A stretch of DNA of 64,000 nucleotides from Halobacterium litoreum (lineage in GTDB: Archaea; Halobacteriota; Halobacteria; Halobacteriales; Halobacteriaceae): assembly GCF_021233415.1 (NCBI RefSeq), contig NZ_CP089466.1:248001-312000 (forward strand), given 5' to 3'. Within the stretch, counting starts at the first letter, position 1; each line of letters begins with the position of its first letter. Below, one piece after another: positions 7,956 through 17,003 of the stretch. Under the pieces are notes generated by a model that saw only the letters and a list, made by a program, of their open reading frames with translations, was not told the DNA's origin and did not search any database. The position numbers were made by a program, and so were the translations under genes.

Positions 7956-8747
7956 ATGCCCCGCCGCGCGTTCCGAATCGCCTACGACGGCCGGCCGTAC
8001 TACGGGTTCCAGCGCCAGCCGGACGTGACGACCGTGGAAGGCGAACTGTTCGGCGCGCTCCGGCGCCTCGACGCCTTTTCTGGTGAGAAGCCACCCGGCT
8101 ACGCGGCGGCGGGTCGGACCGACGCGGGCGTCTCGGCGCGCGCGCAGACCATCGCGCTCGACGCCCCGGAGTGGCTGACGCCGTACGCGCTGAACGGCGA
8201 ACTCCCGGACCCGATTCAGGCGTGGGCGGCCGCCGACGCGCCCGCGGACTTCCACGCGACCCACGACGCCGAGTACCGGGAGTACCGGTACTACTGGCTC
8301 GCCTCGGAGGCCGACGACACCCGGGCACGCCGGGCGTTGGCGGCGCTCGCTGGCGAACACGACTTCCACAACCTCACGCCCGACGACGACCACACCGTCC
8401 GGGACCTCGCTGTCGACGTGGCACGCGACGGCGACTTCCTCGTCGTCACGGTTCGCGCGAGCGGTTTCTCTCGGGAACTCGTGCGCCGGGTCGTCTCGCT
8501 CGCACAGGAAGTCACCGACTCGGGCGACTTCGACCGCATCGACCGCGTGTTCTCCGAGGAGCCGATTCAGGGCAACGCGGGCGTCCAGCCGGCGAATCCC
8601 CAGCCGCTCGTGCTCCACGACGTGGGCTACGACCTCGACTTCGAAGTGGACGAGGACGCCGCCGAGCGCGCGCGGCGGACGTTCCGAGCGCTACGGGACG
8701 ACCGGCTGGCGGGCGCTCGCGTCGCCGGCGACCTCGCCGACCTCTAA
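7956..8747 (+). CDS. truA: tRNA pseudouridine(38-40) synthase TruA
   Basis: 263 aa. IAYDGRPYYGFQRQPDVTTVEGEL opens the enzyme in shortened form (YDGRPYYGFQ, VTTVEGEL), and the catalytic motif AAGRTDAGVSARAQ holds the aspartate that attacks uridine. Later FVVTVRASGFSRELVRR-type sequence and the short length are typical for archaea. It isomerises uridines in the anticodon arm. Four nucleotides separate it from hisS, so the two form a tRNA operon. It converges with the M28 peptidase gene with 4 nt overlap. Confidence 0.95.
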   Translation: MPRRAFRIAYDGRPYYGFQRQPDVTTVEGELFGALRRLDAFSGEKPPGYAAAGRTDAGVSARAQTIALDAPEWLTPYALNGELPDPIQAWAAADAPADFHATHDAEYREYRYYWLASEADDTRARRALAALAGEHDFHNLTPDDDHTVRDLAVDVARDGDFLVVTVRASGFSRELVRRVVSLAQEVTDSGDFDRIDRVFSEEPIQGNAGVQPANPQPLVLHDVGYDLDFEVDEDAAERARRTFRALRDDRLAGARVAGDLADL

Positions 8748-10060
8748 TCCCAGTCCGCGGGCCACACGTCCGCGGCCTCCATGCCCGGACGCATCTCGCG
8801 GTCGAGGAGGCGCTCGCGGAGCGCGGACTGGTCGGGTCGGGGCACGGACTCGCGGGTGAGCCGCCGGACGAGGAGCGCGGCGAGCATCCCGTGCTCGCGA
8901 ATCACTCGCGAGTCGGCCTTGTCGCGGGTGTCGGCGTGCGTGTGGCCCCAGCCGCGGCCGCGTTCGGGCGTGACGCTGTGCAATTGGACGGCTGGCGCGC
9001 CGGCGCGCAGGAACGGCCAGTGGTCGCTGTACGGGTGGACCGTCTCCTCGACTTCGATTGGGTGGCCGGTGCGCTCGCTCACGGCATCCAGCGCGTCGCC
9101 GAACTCGGGGATGCCGTGGGTGAACGCGCGCATCGTCCGGTAGCGGCCCGCGCCGTCGACGTTCACGACTGCGCGCACCGACTCGGGGTCGAGCGTTTCT
9201 GCGAGCGCGTGCGAGCCCTGCAGGCCGACTTCTTCGGCACCGACCGTCGCGACTCTGACCCGGCAGTCGAGGTCGAGGTCCGCGAGGACGCGCGTCGCGG
9301 CGACCACGGTGGCGACGCCACACCCGTTGTCGAGCGCGCCCTCGGCGATGTCGTGGGCGTCGTGGTGCGCGAGCACGACGACCTCCTCGTCGGTGTTCGG
9401 GCCGAGGATGGCGTGGGCGTTGGCTCCCTCGCCCGGCGCCGTGTCGGCGTCCACCGCGAGTTCGACCGCACCGTCGCGGTCGGCGTACTCGCAGAGCCAG
9501 TCGCCCGTCTCGGTGGAGACGCCGACGGCCGGAATCTCGCCCTCGCGCCCGAAGCGCAGCGAGCCCGTCGGGGGCAGTTGGCCGTCCTTGTGGTTGTAGA
9601 AGACGAACCCGGCGGCGCCGTGGTCGACTGCCCGACCGTACTTCTCCATCCGGTGGACGAGGCGGCCGCCCGGCGGACTGTCCGTGGACGCGAGTGCCAC
9701 GGTATCTTCCACGTCCGCGTCCTCGAAGTCGTCCTCGGTGCCGTAGCCCACGTCCACGAGCCGTCCTGCTATCTCGGCACTCGGCGCGTAGGGGAGCGAA
9801 ATCGCCTCGAACGCGCGCTCCGTCGGCGCCGTGACGCGCAGCGAGCAGTCGCCCCGCGTCCACACCGGGAGGTCGAAGGATTCGACGGTGGCGTCCCGAG
9901 CGCCGGCGTCCGCGAAGGCGTCGGCGGCGATTTCGGCGGCCCGTCGCTCGCCGTCGTGGCCGGCGAAGCGGTCGTCGAGTTCGGTGAGCGCGGTGAGCAC
10001 GTCCCACGGCGTCTCGTCGGTCCACGCCCGCCCCAGCGCGAGCGCTTCGTCGTCGGTCAT
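8744..10060 (-). CDS. M28-family zinc aminopeptidase
   Basis: 438 aa. The protein has an inserted PA-like domain (AGFVFYNHKDGQLPPTGSL, residues about 135-200) within an M28 catalytic domain. Metal ligands are seen in VVLAHHDAHDIAEGALDNGCG (His and Asp), VGAEEVGLQGSH (catalytic Glu pair), VVNVDGAGR (Asp) and a late GHTHADTRDKAD (His). No signal peptide is visible at the chosen ATG 10060, so a cytoplasmic peptidase is likely. Family members release N-terminal amino acids from peptides. It is divergent from pepF with 102 nt between them. Confidence 0.88.
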   Translation of the reverse strand: MTDDEALALGRAWTDETPWDVLTALTELDDRFAGHDGERRAAEIAADAFADAGARDATVESFDLPVWTRGDCSLRVTAPTERAFEAISLPYAPSAEIAGRLVDVGYGTEDDFEDADVEDTVALASTDSPPGGRLVHRMEKYGRAVDHGAAGFVFYNHKDGQLPPTGSLRFGREGEIPAVGVSTETGDWLCEYADRDGAVELAVDADTAPGEGANAHAILGPNTDEEVVVLAHHDAHDIAEGALDNGCGVATVVAATRVLADLDLDCRVRVATVGAEEVGLQGSHALAETLDPESVRAVVNVDGAGRYRTMRAFTHGIPEFGDALDAVSERTGHPIEVEETVHPYSDHWPFLRAGAPAVQLHSVTPERGRGWGHTHADTRDKADSRVIREHGMLAALLVRRLTRESVPRPDQSALRERLLDREMRPGMEAADVWPADWD

Positions 10061-10130
10061 GGCTCGCGGTACGCGCGGCGGACAGTTAATTTCGCGGGCG
10101 GTCGTCGGCAAGCGCGACGCCGTTTGCCAA

Positions 10131-10138
10131 CGTTTAAC
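10131..10138 (+). promoter_or_regulatory. TATA box of pepF
   Basis: CGTTTAAC is 25-32 nt upstream of ATG 10163, consistent with a leaderless transcript. Confidence 0.45.
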
Positions 10139-10162
10139 CGACCCGCCGCGGAGCAATCGGGT

Positions 10163-11953
10163 ATGAGCAGCGTCCCCGAACGAGACGACCTGGACGACGA
10201 CTACAAGTGGGACTTGGAGTCCATCTACGCCACCGACGAGGACTGGGAGGCGGCCTTCGACGACCTCCAGTCGAAACTCGACGACCTCGAAGCCTACGAG
10301 GGCCGGCTGACCGAGGACGGCGACACCCTCCTCGAAGCCCTCGAACTCCGCGACGACATCTACCGGCAGGCCGAGAAGGTGTCGTCGTACGCCCGGATGC
10401 GCTCCGACGAGGACACGCGCGACCAGGAATACCAGGCGCTCCGCGCTCGCGGCGCGAGCCTGATGGCCGACGTGTCGAGTGCGACCTCCTACTTCGACCC
10501 CGAACTGCAGGACTGCACGCGCGAGGAACTCCAGTCGATGGTCGAGTCCACCGAGGGCCTCGAGGAGTACGAGCACTACTTCGACGACGTCCTCCGGATG
10601 AAGCCCCACACGCGCTCCGCGGAGGTCGAGGAACTCCTGAGCGACCTGAGCGAGGTGTTCGGCGCGCCGAGTGACGCCTACAACATGCTCACGGACGCCG
10701 ACCTCGAGTTCCCGACCGTCGAGAAGCCGGACGGCGACGCCGTCGAAATCTCGCAGGCGAACCTCACGAAACTCCTCAAACACCAGGACCGCGAGTTCCG
10801 CGAGACCGTCCACGAGGAGTTCTACGAGACCATCGGCGACGTCCGGAACACCATCGGGTCGACGATGAAGAGCCAGATGAAAAAGGACGTGAAACTCGCG
10901 GAGGCGCGGAACTACGACACCGCCCGCGAGGCCGCCCTCGACGGCTCGAACATCCCGACGGACGTCTACGACAACCTCGTGGACACGGTCGACGACAACC
11001 TCGACAAGCTCCACCGGCACGCCGACCTCAAGCGCGAGGCCCTCGGCGTGGACGAACTGAAGATGTGGGACCTCTACATGCCCATCGTCGACTCCGAGAG
11101 CCCGGAGGTCACCTACGACGAGGCCAAAGAACACGTCGTCGAGGCCGTCGCGCCGCTCGGCGAGGACTACCAGGACCGCGTCCGCGAAGGCCTCGAATCG
11201 AACTGGGTGGACGTCTACGAGAACCGCGGGAAGCGCTCGGGCGCGTACTCCGGGGGCACGTACGACACCCAGCCGTTCATCCTGATGAACTACCAGGACG
11301 ACATCTCCTCGATGTTCACGCTGGCCCACGAACTCGGGCACAGCCTCCACAGCCAGTACACGAGCGACGAGCAGCCCTACGTCTACTCGCAGTACGAAAT
11401 CTTCGTGGCCGAGGTGGCGTCGACGGTCAACGAGGCGCTGCTCGTCAACCACCTGCTGGACACCGTCGAAGACGAGCACTTCCGCCGCCACATCCTCAAC
11501 GAGTACCTCGAGCGGTTCCGGTCGACGCTCTACCGGCAGACGCTGTTCGCGGACGTCGAACAGCGCCTCCACGAACTCACCGAGGAGGGCGAGGCGCTGA
11601 CGCCCGACCGCATCGACGAGGTGTACGGCGAGCGCAAGCGCGCGTACTACGAGCCCGCCGACGTGGACGAGCACATCACCCGCGAGTGGATGCGCATCCC
11701 GCACTTCTACTACAACTTCTACGTGTTCCAGTACTCCACGGGCATCTCCGCGGCCGTCGCGCTCGTGCAGGACATCCTCGAAGAGGGTCAGCCGGCCGCC
11801 GACCGCTACCTGGAGTTCCTCGAGCGCGGCTCCAGCGAGTACCCGCTGGAGCTGCTCCGGCACGCCGGCGTGGACATGTCCACGAGCGAGCCCATCGAGC
11901 GCGCGCTCTCCGTCTACGACGACTACCTCGGCGAGGCCGAAGACCTCGTCTGA
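10163..11953 (+). CDS. pepF: Oligoendopeptidase F (M3B metallopeptidase)
   Basis: 596 aa, the usual length. The zinc motif HELGH is at residues 389-393 within MFTLAHELGHSLHSQYTS, and the family-specific EIFVAEVASTVNEALL follows with the third ligand (Glu). The N-terminal helical region (YKWDLESIYATDEDWE) is the typical PepF start. It degrades short peptides in the cytoplasm, which fits with PAN encoded next: the proteasome produces peptides that PepF can shorten. The gap to PAN is 89 nt, so a separate promoter is possible. Confidence 0.95.
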   Translation: MSSVPERDDLDDDYKWDLESIYATDEDWEAAFDDLQSKLDDLEAYEGRLTEDGDTLLEALELRDDIYRQAEKVSSYARMRSDEDTRDQEYQALRARGASLMADVSSATSYFDPELQDCTREELQSMVESTEGLEEYEHYFDDVLRMKPHTRSAEVEELLSDLSEVFGAPSDAYNMLTDADLEFPTVEKPDGDAVEISQANLTKLLKHQDREFRETVHEEFYETIGDVRNTIGSTMKSQMKKDVKLAEARNYDTAREAALDGSNIPTDVYDNLVDTVDDNLDKLHRHADLKREALGVDELKMWDLYMPIVDSESPEVTYDEAKEHVVEAVAPLGEDYQDRVREGLESNWVDVYENRGKRSGAYSGGTYDTQPFILMNYQDDISSMFTLAHELGHSLHSQYTSDEQPYVYSQYEIFVAEVASTVNEALLVNHLLDTVEDEHFRRHILNEYLERFRSTLYRQTLFADVEQRLHELTEEGEALTPDRIDEVYGERKRAYYEPADVDEHITREWMRIPHFYYNFYVFQYSTGISAAVALVQDILEEGQPAADRYLEFLERGSSEYPLELLRHAGVDMSTSEPIERALSVYDDYLGEAEDLV

Positions 11954-12042
11954 GGCGGCCAGCGCGTCTGAAACGCGCCAGTCGGTAGGCGTTCAGCCTA
12001 CCCAAAGGAACTTCTACGCCCGGGCCCTAGGACGGGCAACGA

Positions 12043-13278
12043 ATGTCGCGTAGTCCCTCACTGCCGGACCGGCCGACGCTCGATGTCGACCCCGAGTCGA
12101 CGCCGGAGGAACACCTCGACGCGCTCCACGACCACTACGGGGAGATTCTCGAAGTCCACGAACAACTCCAGGACCAACTCGACGAAGTCGAGTCGCGTCG
12201 GGAGGAACTCCGCGAGGAGGTCAACCGCCTCCAGCGGGAGAACGAGACGCTGAAGACGGCGTCGCTCTACCTCGCGACGGTCGAAGACCTGCCCGAGGAC
12301 GGCAACGCGGTCATCAAGCAACACGGCAACAACCAGGAAGTGCTGACCGAACTGTCGCCGCGCCTCGCCGAGAAACTGGAGGTCGGCGACCGCGTCGCCA
12401 TCAACGACTCCTTCAGCGTCCAGCGCGTGCTCAGCGACGAGACGGACGCCCGCGCGCAGGCGATGGAGGTCGACGAGTCGCCGACCGTCGAGTACGACGA
12501 CATCGGCGGCCTCGACGAGCAACTCCGTGAGGTCCGGGAGGCCGTCGAGGACCCGCTCGTCAACCCCGAGAAGTTCGACGCGGTGGGCGTCGAACCGCCG
12601 AGCGGCGTGTTGCTCCACGGGCCGCCGGGCACCGGGAAGACGATGCTCGCGAAGGCGGTCGCGAACCAGACCGACGCCACCTTCATCAAAATGGCCGGCT
12701 CCGAGTTGGTGCGGAAGTTCATCGGCGAGGGCTCCCGGCTGGTCCGGGACCTCTTCGAACTCGCCGACCAGAAGGAGCCAGCCATCATCTTCATCGACGA
12801 AATCGACGCCGTCGCCGCGAAGCGCACGGACTCGAAGACGTCGGGTGACGCCGAGGTTCAGCGTACGATGATGCAGTTGCTCTCGGAGATGGACGGCTTC
12901 GACGAGCGCGGCGACGTGCGCATCATCGCCGCCACCAACCGCTTCGACATGCTGGACTCCGCGATTCTCCGCCCGGGCCGCTTCGACCGCCTCATCGAGG
13001 TGCCGAACCCGGTCGAGGAGGCCCGCGAGCGCATCCTCGAAATCCACGCCGCCGAGATGAACGTCGCGGAGAGCGTGGACTTCACGGACCTCGCGCGGGA
13101 CACGGACGGCTTCTCGGGCGCGCAGTTGGCGAGCCTCACGACTGAGGCGGGGATGTTCGCGATTCGGGACGACCGCCGCGAGGTCCGGCGCGAGGACTTC
13201 GACGACGCCTACGAGAAACTCGTCGCGGAGGGCGACGACGAGGAGTTCGGCGCGAGTTACCCGAGTTACATCCAATAG
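12043..13278 (+). CDS. pan: Proteasome-activating nucleotidase PAN (AAA ATPase)
   Basis: 411 aa. Order: a coiled-coil at about 30-75 (HEQLQDQLDEVESRREEL), an OB-like domain, Walker A GPPGTGKT at 193-200, Walker B IIFIDEID, the arginine-finger region AATNRFDMLDSAILRPGRFDR in parts, and the C-terminal helical lid. PAN hexamers unfold proteins and feed them to the 20S proteasome. The last three residues are Tyr-Ile-Gln, so the penultimate tyrosine of the canonical HbYX gate-opening motif is missing. A GCCCG/CGGGC inverted repeat lies at about 12018-12037 just before the start. Confidence 0.95.
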   Translation: MSRSPSLPDRPTLDVDPESTPEEHLDALHDHYGEILEVHEQLQDQLDEVESRREELREEVNRLQRENETLKTASLYLATVEDLPEDGNAVIKQHGNNQEVLTELSPRLAEKLEVGDRVAINDSFSVQRVLSDETDARAQAMEVDESPTVEYDDIGGLDEQLREVREAVEDPLVNPEKFDAVGVEPPSGVLLHGPPGTGKTMLAKAVANQTDATFIKMAGSELVRKFIGEGSRLVRDLFELADQKEPAIIFIDEIDAVAAKRTDSKTSGDAEVQRTMMQLLSEMDGFDERGDVRIIAATNRFDMLDSAILRPGRFDRLIEVPNPVEEARERILEIHAAEMNVAESVDFTDLARDTDGFSGAQLASLTTEAGMFAIRDDRREVRREDFDDAYEKLVAEGDDEEFGASYPSYIQ

Positions 13279-13313
13279 CGAAGGCTCTTTTCGGTGAGCG
13301 GGCTACTCCGGGT

Positions 13314-13787
13314 ATGACCATTCGAGTGGCGTGGGGAACCGGCACCGGCCCGACCGAGATGTCGGCGTACGACGCCGCGCTCGCGGCCGCGAACCTCCAC
13401 AACTACAACCTCGTCTCCGTCTCGTCGGTGATTCCCGCGGACGCCGACGTCGAGGCGGTCGGCACCGCACCCGACCTGGGGCCGGCCGGCAATCGCTTGA
13501 CCGTCGTGCAGGCGCACGCGAACGCCGCCGGCCCCTCTCGCGTGAGCGCGGCGCTGGCGTGGGGGAAAAGCGACGCCGGTCCGGGCCTGTTCTACGAGGT
13601 CGCCGACGAGACGGCGGCCGAGGACGTCGAGGCGCGCGTGCGCGCCGGCATCGACGCCGGGATGGACCTTCGCGACTGGACGCCCGCGGACGTGTCGGTT
13701 CGTACCGCGAGCGCCGACGCCGACCCCGGCGAGTACGCCGCCGCCGTGGTGGTCGCCGCCTACGGCGACAGCGAGTCGATTCTCTGA
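13314..13787 (+). CDS. pdaD: Pyruvoyl-dependent arginine decarboxylase
   Basis: 157 aa. The proenzyme shows WGTGTGPTEMSAYDAAL at the start and the self-cleavage region LVSVSSVIPADA (residues about 40-50), where Ser-Ser cleavage creates the pyruvoyl group on the alpha chain. GKSDAGPGLFYEVAD and EYAAAVVVAAYGDSESIL match the rest of the family. It converts arginine to agmatine, the precursor of polyamines and of agmatidine in tRNA-Ile2. It lies 35 nt behind PAN on the same strand. Confidence 0.9.
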   Translation: MTIRVAWGTGTGPTEMSAYDAALAAANLHNYNLVSVSSVIPADADVEAVGTAPDLGPAGNRLTVVQAHANAAGPSRVSAALAWGKSDAGPGLFYEVADETAAEDVEARVRAGIDAGMDLRDWTPADVSVRTASADADPGEYAAAVVVAAYGDSESIL

Positions 13788-13844
13788 GTGCGAGCGCTTC
13801 CCACAGTGTAAGGCCTTTACGTGGTGGCCACTAATCGGCTGGGC

Positions 13845-14216
13845 ATGCACGGGAACTCGCCGTACAGTGGGTCGGAACCGTCGGACCCGGAACCGGAACT
13901 CACCGGGACACAGCGCCGCGCGCTCAAGCACAGCATCAACCAGATCGCGGCGCGGACTCGGGACTTCCTCCCGGACGAGTACGTCGTCGGCTCCGAAATC
14001 TCGTCGTCGACCGCGGGCGTGCAGGTCACGGTCGCCGTCCGGCCGCCGGTCGGCAGTCCCGTGAGCGCCGGGTTTTCCCCGGAGTTCGAGGACGTCTCCG
14101 ACGACGACCTCATCCCCTCCGAGGACCGCGAGGAGGTCGCTCGCGGCCTCGCGGCGAGCGCAGCGCTCCAAGTCAAGCACGCGCTCGGCGACGACGTGCC
14201 GAAGACGGCGCGCTAG
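13845..14216 (+). CDS. Conserved haloarchaeal protein (DUF5811-like)
   Basis: 123 aa, acidic, no membrane segment. A conserved block LTGTQRRALKHSINQIAAR, then FLPDEYVVGSEI and VQVTVAVRPPVGSPVSAGFSP, resembles what I remember as DUF5811, a haloarchaea-only family with no known function. A GTG eight codons upstream is in frame, but ATG 13845 (MHGNSPYSG) matches the family start. It is the last gene on the plus strand before infB, which converges from the other side. Confidence 0.75.
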   Translation: MHGNSPYSGSEPSDPEPELTGTQRRALKHSINQIAARTRDFLPDEYVVGSEISSSTAGVQVTVAVRPPVGSPVSAGFSPEFEDVSDDDLIPSEDREEVARGLAASAALQVKHALGDDVPKTAR

Positions 14217-14291
14217 TTCTTTCGTTCGTAGCCGGTTGCCGTGGTTAGCGGCGTGAGGAAGACGTCGTACGCCGTCGTTCGTCCGTGACGG

Positions 14292-16088
14292 TCACTTCCC
14301 CCAGAAGGGGTCGCGTTTCCGCATGATTTCGAGGTACGCTTTCAGTGCCTCGCGCTCGTCGGCGGGAATCTCGTCGGAGAGTTCCTGTTCGAGGACTTTC
14401 GCGTGTTTCTCGGGGAGGTCGACCCAGAGCTCGTCGCCCTCCTCGATGTCGCGGCCGACCGTCGGGCCGTCGATGGAGACGCTGACGCGGTTGCCCGCGC
14501 GGGCCTCGTCCACGTCCTCGCCCTGGTCTTGAATCCCTTTGACGACGCCGACGCGGTCGAGGTCGTTGCCCTCCACGAGGCCGACCGGCGTGTTGCGCTT
14601 GAGGGTGCCGGAGACGACCTCCACGCCGACGACTGCGGGGTCGTTCTGCCGGAACACGTGGTCCTTGAGGATGCGGAAGCGCGCCGGGCGCACGATGTTC
14701 TCGAAGATGGCTTGCTGTTGTTCGCGCTCGCGTTCCTCCACGAACGTCTCGTAGTCCTCGACGAGTTGGTAGATGACGTCGCTGTCGAACAGGCGGACGT
14801 TCTCCTCGTCGGCCTTGCGCTCGGCGTCCGCGAGCACGTCGACGTTGAACCCGAGGATGGTGCGGTGTTTGTCGTCGTCGGCGGTCGTCGCCATCGCCAC
14901 GTCCCGGGGCGCGATGTCCCCGACTTCCGCGGACATCACGGGAATCTCGGCTTCCTGCATCGCGTTCGCGAGCGCTTCGAGGCTGCCGAGCGTGTCGGCC
15001 TTCACGACGACGCCCTCCTCGGCCGTCTCGACGGCGACCTCCGCGAGTTCGGCCTCGACCTCCTCGACGACCGTCGCCACGTCGCGGTCGCCGACGACGC
15101 GCACCGGCGCGCCCGCCATCGCGTCGTCGAGGTCGGGCGCCGCGATTTTCAGGCCGGCGGCGGCCTGCATCTCGGGCACGTCCTCGAAGCGCTTCTCGGT
15201 GCGAATCTCCGCGAGTTCGCGCGGTTTCAGGAGCGCCCGAACCTCCGTGACGATGGGTTGGTTCTTCGCGCCGACGACGATGGTGTCGCCCTTGCGGACG
15301 GTGCCGTCGTACAGAATCACGTCGAGGGTCTTCCCGAAGCCCTGCTCGTCTTTGACTTCGAGGACGGTGCCGGCGCCCGGCCCGTCGATGTTCACCTCCA
15401 TCTCCGATTTCATGTAGCGCTGGGCGAGCCCCATCAACACGGTGAGCAGGTCGGGGACGCCCTCGCCGGTCATCGCCGACACGGGGATGACGCCGATGTT
15501 CGCCTGGAAGTCCTGCACGCGCCAGTAGAGGTCAGAGGAGAACCCCGCGCCAGAGAGTTCGCCGATGAGTTCGTACAGTTTCTCGTCGAGTTGAGAGCGC
15601 ACGCGGTCGGTCTGGGCCTCGTAGGTCTGCTTGATGGGCGCATTCTCCGTGGGGTTCCAGCCGGGGATGGTGTCGACTTTGTTCGCGGCGACGACGAACG
15701 GCGTCCCGGTGTCCTTCAGGATGCGGATGGCCTCCTCGGTCTGGGGCTGGAAGCCGTCGTTGACGTCCACGACGAGGACGGCGATGTCGGCGAGCGCGCC
15801 GCCCCGCGACCGGAGCGTCGAGAAGGAGTGGTGGCCGGGCGTGTCGATGAACAGCAGGCCGGGCAGGTCGAACTCCGTGGGGTCGACGAGGCTTCCGGCG
15901 ACTTCGGACACCACGTCCAGGGGCACGGCGGTCGCGCCGATGTGCTGGGTGATGGCGCCGGCTTCGCCGTCGATGACCGCGGAGCCGCGGATTTCGTCGA
16001 GTAGGCTGGTCTTCCCGTGGTCGACGTGACCGAGAACCGCCACGATTGGCGTGCGGAGGTCCCCGGGGGATTCGGATTCGTCGGGCAT
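14292..16088 (-). CDS. infB: Translation initiation factor aIF5B (IF-2 type)
   Basis: 598 aa. G-domain motifs: GHVDHGKT at residues 20-27, DTPGHHSF (G3) and NKVD (G4); domains II to IV follow, with a C-terminal MRKRDPFWGK. It lacks the long N-terminal extension of bacterial and eukaryotic factors, as usual for archaea. The GTPase promotes joining of ribosomal subunits and start-tRNA placement. Unlike most genes here it has a leader of about 30 nt with a strong Shine-Dalgarno (GGAGG at 16098-16102), and a TATA-like TTTAATTCC (plus strand 16142-16150). Confidence 0.96.
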   Translation of the reverse strand: MPDESESPGDLRTPIVAVLGHVDHGKTSLLDEIRGSAVIDGEAGAITQHIGATAVPLDVVSEVAGSLVDPTEFDLPGLLFIDTPGHHSFSTLRSRGGALADIAVLVVDVNDGFQPQTEEAIRILKDTGTPFVVAANKVDTIPGWNPTENAPIKQTYEAQTDRVRSQLDEKLYELIGELSGAGFSSDLYWRVQDFQANIGVIPVSAMTGEGVPDLLTVLMGLAQRYMKSEMEVNIDGPGAGTVLEVKDEQGFGKTLDVILYDGTVRKGDTIVVGAKNQPIVTEVRALLKPRELAEIRTEKRFEDVPEMQAAAGLKIAAPDLDDAMAGAPVRVVGDRDVATVVEEVEAELAEVAVETAEEGVVVKADTLGSLEALANAMQEAEIPVMSAEVGDIAPRDVAMATTADDDKHRTILGFNVDVLADAERKADEENVRLFDSDVIYQLVEDYETFVEEREREQQQAIFENIVRPARFRILKDHVFRQNDPAVVGVEVVSGTLKRNTPVGLVEGNDLDRVGVVKGIQDQGEDVDEARAGNRVSVSIDGPTVGRDIEEGDELWVDLPEKHAKVLEQELSDEIPADEREALKAYLEIMRKRDPFWGK

Positions 16089-16097
16089 AGATGTAAT

Positions 16098-16102
16098 CCT
16101 CC
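16098..16102 (-). promoter_or_regulatory. Shine-Dalgarno sequence of infB
   Basis: On the minus strand GGAGG sits about 10 nt before ATG (16088). It is one of the few clear ribosome binding sites in a window where most start codons lie right behind the promoter. Confidence 0.7.
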
Positions 16103-16165
16103 GAGAGAACGGTTGTTACCCGAACAGAGCGGGCCACGTGGTTTAATTCCATCGTCACGCCGCGA

Positions 16166-16645
16166 CTACTCCACGACGACGGTGCCCCGCATCCCGATAG
16201 AACGGTGGGGCGCACAGTAGTAGTCGTACTGCCCCGGAACGTCGAACGTGTGCTCGTAGACGTGTTCGCTCCCGTACGTCTCGCCGTCGTCGCCCGCCGT
16301 CCCCGTCCAGTCGGCGTCCGCCGGTTGGCCCGCCGGTCGGACGTTGTGACCGCCGCCGTCCCACTCCCAGCGAACGGTCGCCCCGGCGTCGACGGTGACC
16401 GTCCGTGGCGCGAACTCGAAGTCACCGCCCGGTGCGACGGTGACGACCGTCGTCTCGGTTTCGTCGCCGCCGGAGCCCACCGTTGTCGTCGTCGGCTCCG
16501 TCGTCGATGCCGTGGTGGTCGATTCGGCCGTCGTCGTCGTTTCCGTCGCCGTGGTCGCCTCGTCGTCCGCGCCGTCGCCAGCACACCCGGCGAGTGCGGC
16601 GGCGAGTCCGGTCGCGCCGGCGGCGAGCAGTGCGCGTCGATGCAT
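16166..16645 (-). CDS. Halocyanin-type blue copper lipoprotein
   Basis: 159 aa. The N-terminus is MHRRALLAAG...AALAGC, a Tat-like arginine pair and a lipobox with Cys21 as lipid anchor. A Thr/Glu-rich linker (about 30-65) leads to a plastocyanin-like domain with the four copper ligands His100 (GGGHNV), Cys144 and His147 (YYCAPH) and Met152 (IGMRG). It should carry single electrons at the outer face of the membrane. It is downstream of infB's promoter region and transcribed in the same direction; no redox partner is adjacent. Confidence 0.92.
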   Translation of the reverse strand: MHRRALLAAGATGLAAALAGCAGDGADDEATTATETTTTAESTTTASTTEPTTTTVGSGGDETETTVVTVAPGGDFEFAPRTVTVDAGATVRWEWDGGGHNVRPAGQPADADWTGTAGDDGETYGSEHVYEHTFDVPGQYDYYCAPHRSIGMRGTVVVE

Positions 16646-16760
16646 AGTTCGAGGTGGGCGAGCCCTCACAAGAGGATTCTCCCAAATCCCACCGGAGTTC
16701 GTCACGCGCCCGTCCGACGACCCCGCGGGGTTTATGTGAATCCCGAGAGTCACACCGGGT

Positions 16761-17003
16761 ATGGCCGACATCCTCGCCGAGAACCTCTCCGGGAAGGCCG
16801 TGATGGGGTCCGACGGCACGGAACTCGGGATGCTGTACAACATCACGATGGACCTGAAGTCCGGGAAACTCCAGGACCTCCTCGTGGAGCAACACGAGGA
16901 GTCGACGGTCGCAATCGACTTCCCCACCGACGAGAACGGCCGGTATCGCGTCCCGGTCAACCGCGTGCAGGCCGTGAAGGACTACATCGTCGTCCAGCGA
17001 TAG
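16761..17003 (+). CDS. PRC-barrel domain protein
   Basis: 80 aa, essentially one PRC barrel: GKAVMGSDGTELGMLYNITMD, a beta-rich middle and the end YRVPVNRVQAVKDYIVVQR. Stand-alone archaeal PRC-barrel proteins are thought to act in RNA metabolism or, in haloarchaea, cell division (CdpB proteins); which applies here is not visible. Its stop shares a nucleotide with the GTG start of nob1, so the two are translationally coupled, which favours a ribosome-related role. A TTTATGTG box lies 24-30 nt before the ATG. Confidence 0.85.
   Translation: MADILAENLSGKAVMGSDGTELGMLYNITMDLKSGKLQDLLVEQHEESTVAIDFPTDENGRYRVPVNRVQAVKDYIVVQR

Noticed and set aside
10061-11863. N-terminal extension of the M28 peptidase frame over pepF
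   Set aside because: The extension is antisense to pepF and lacks any family similarity; ATG 10060 begins a normal protein.
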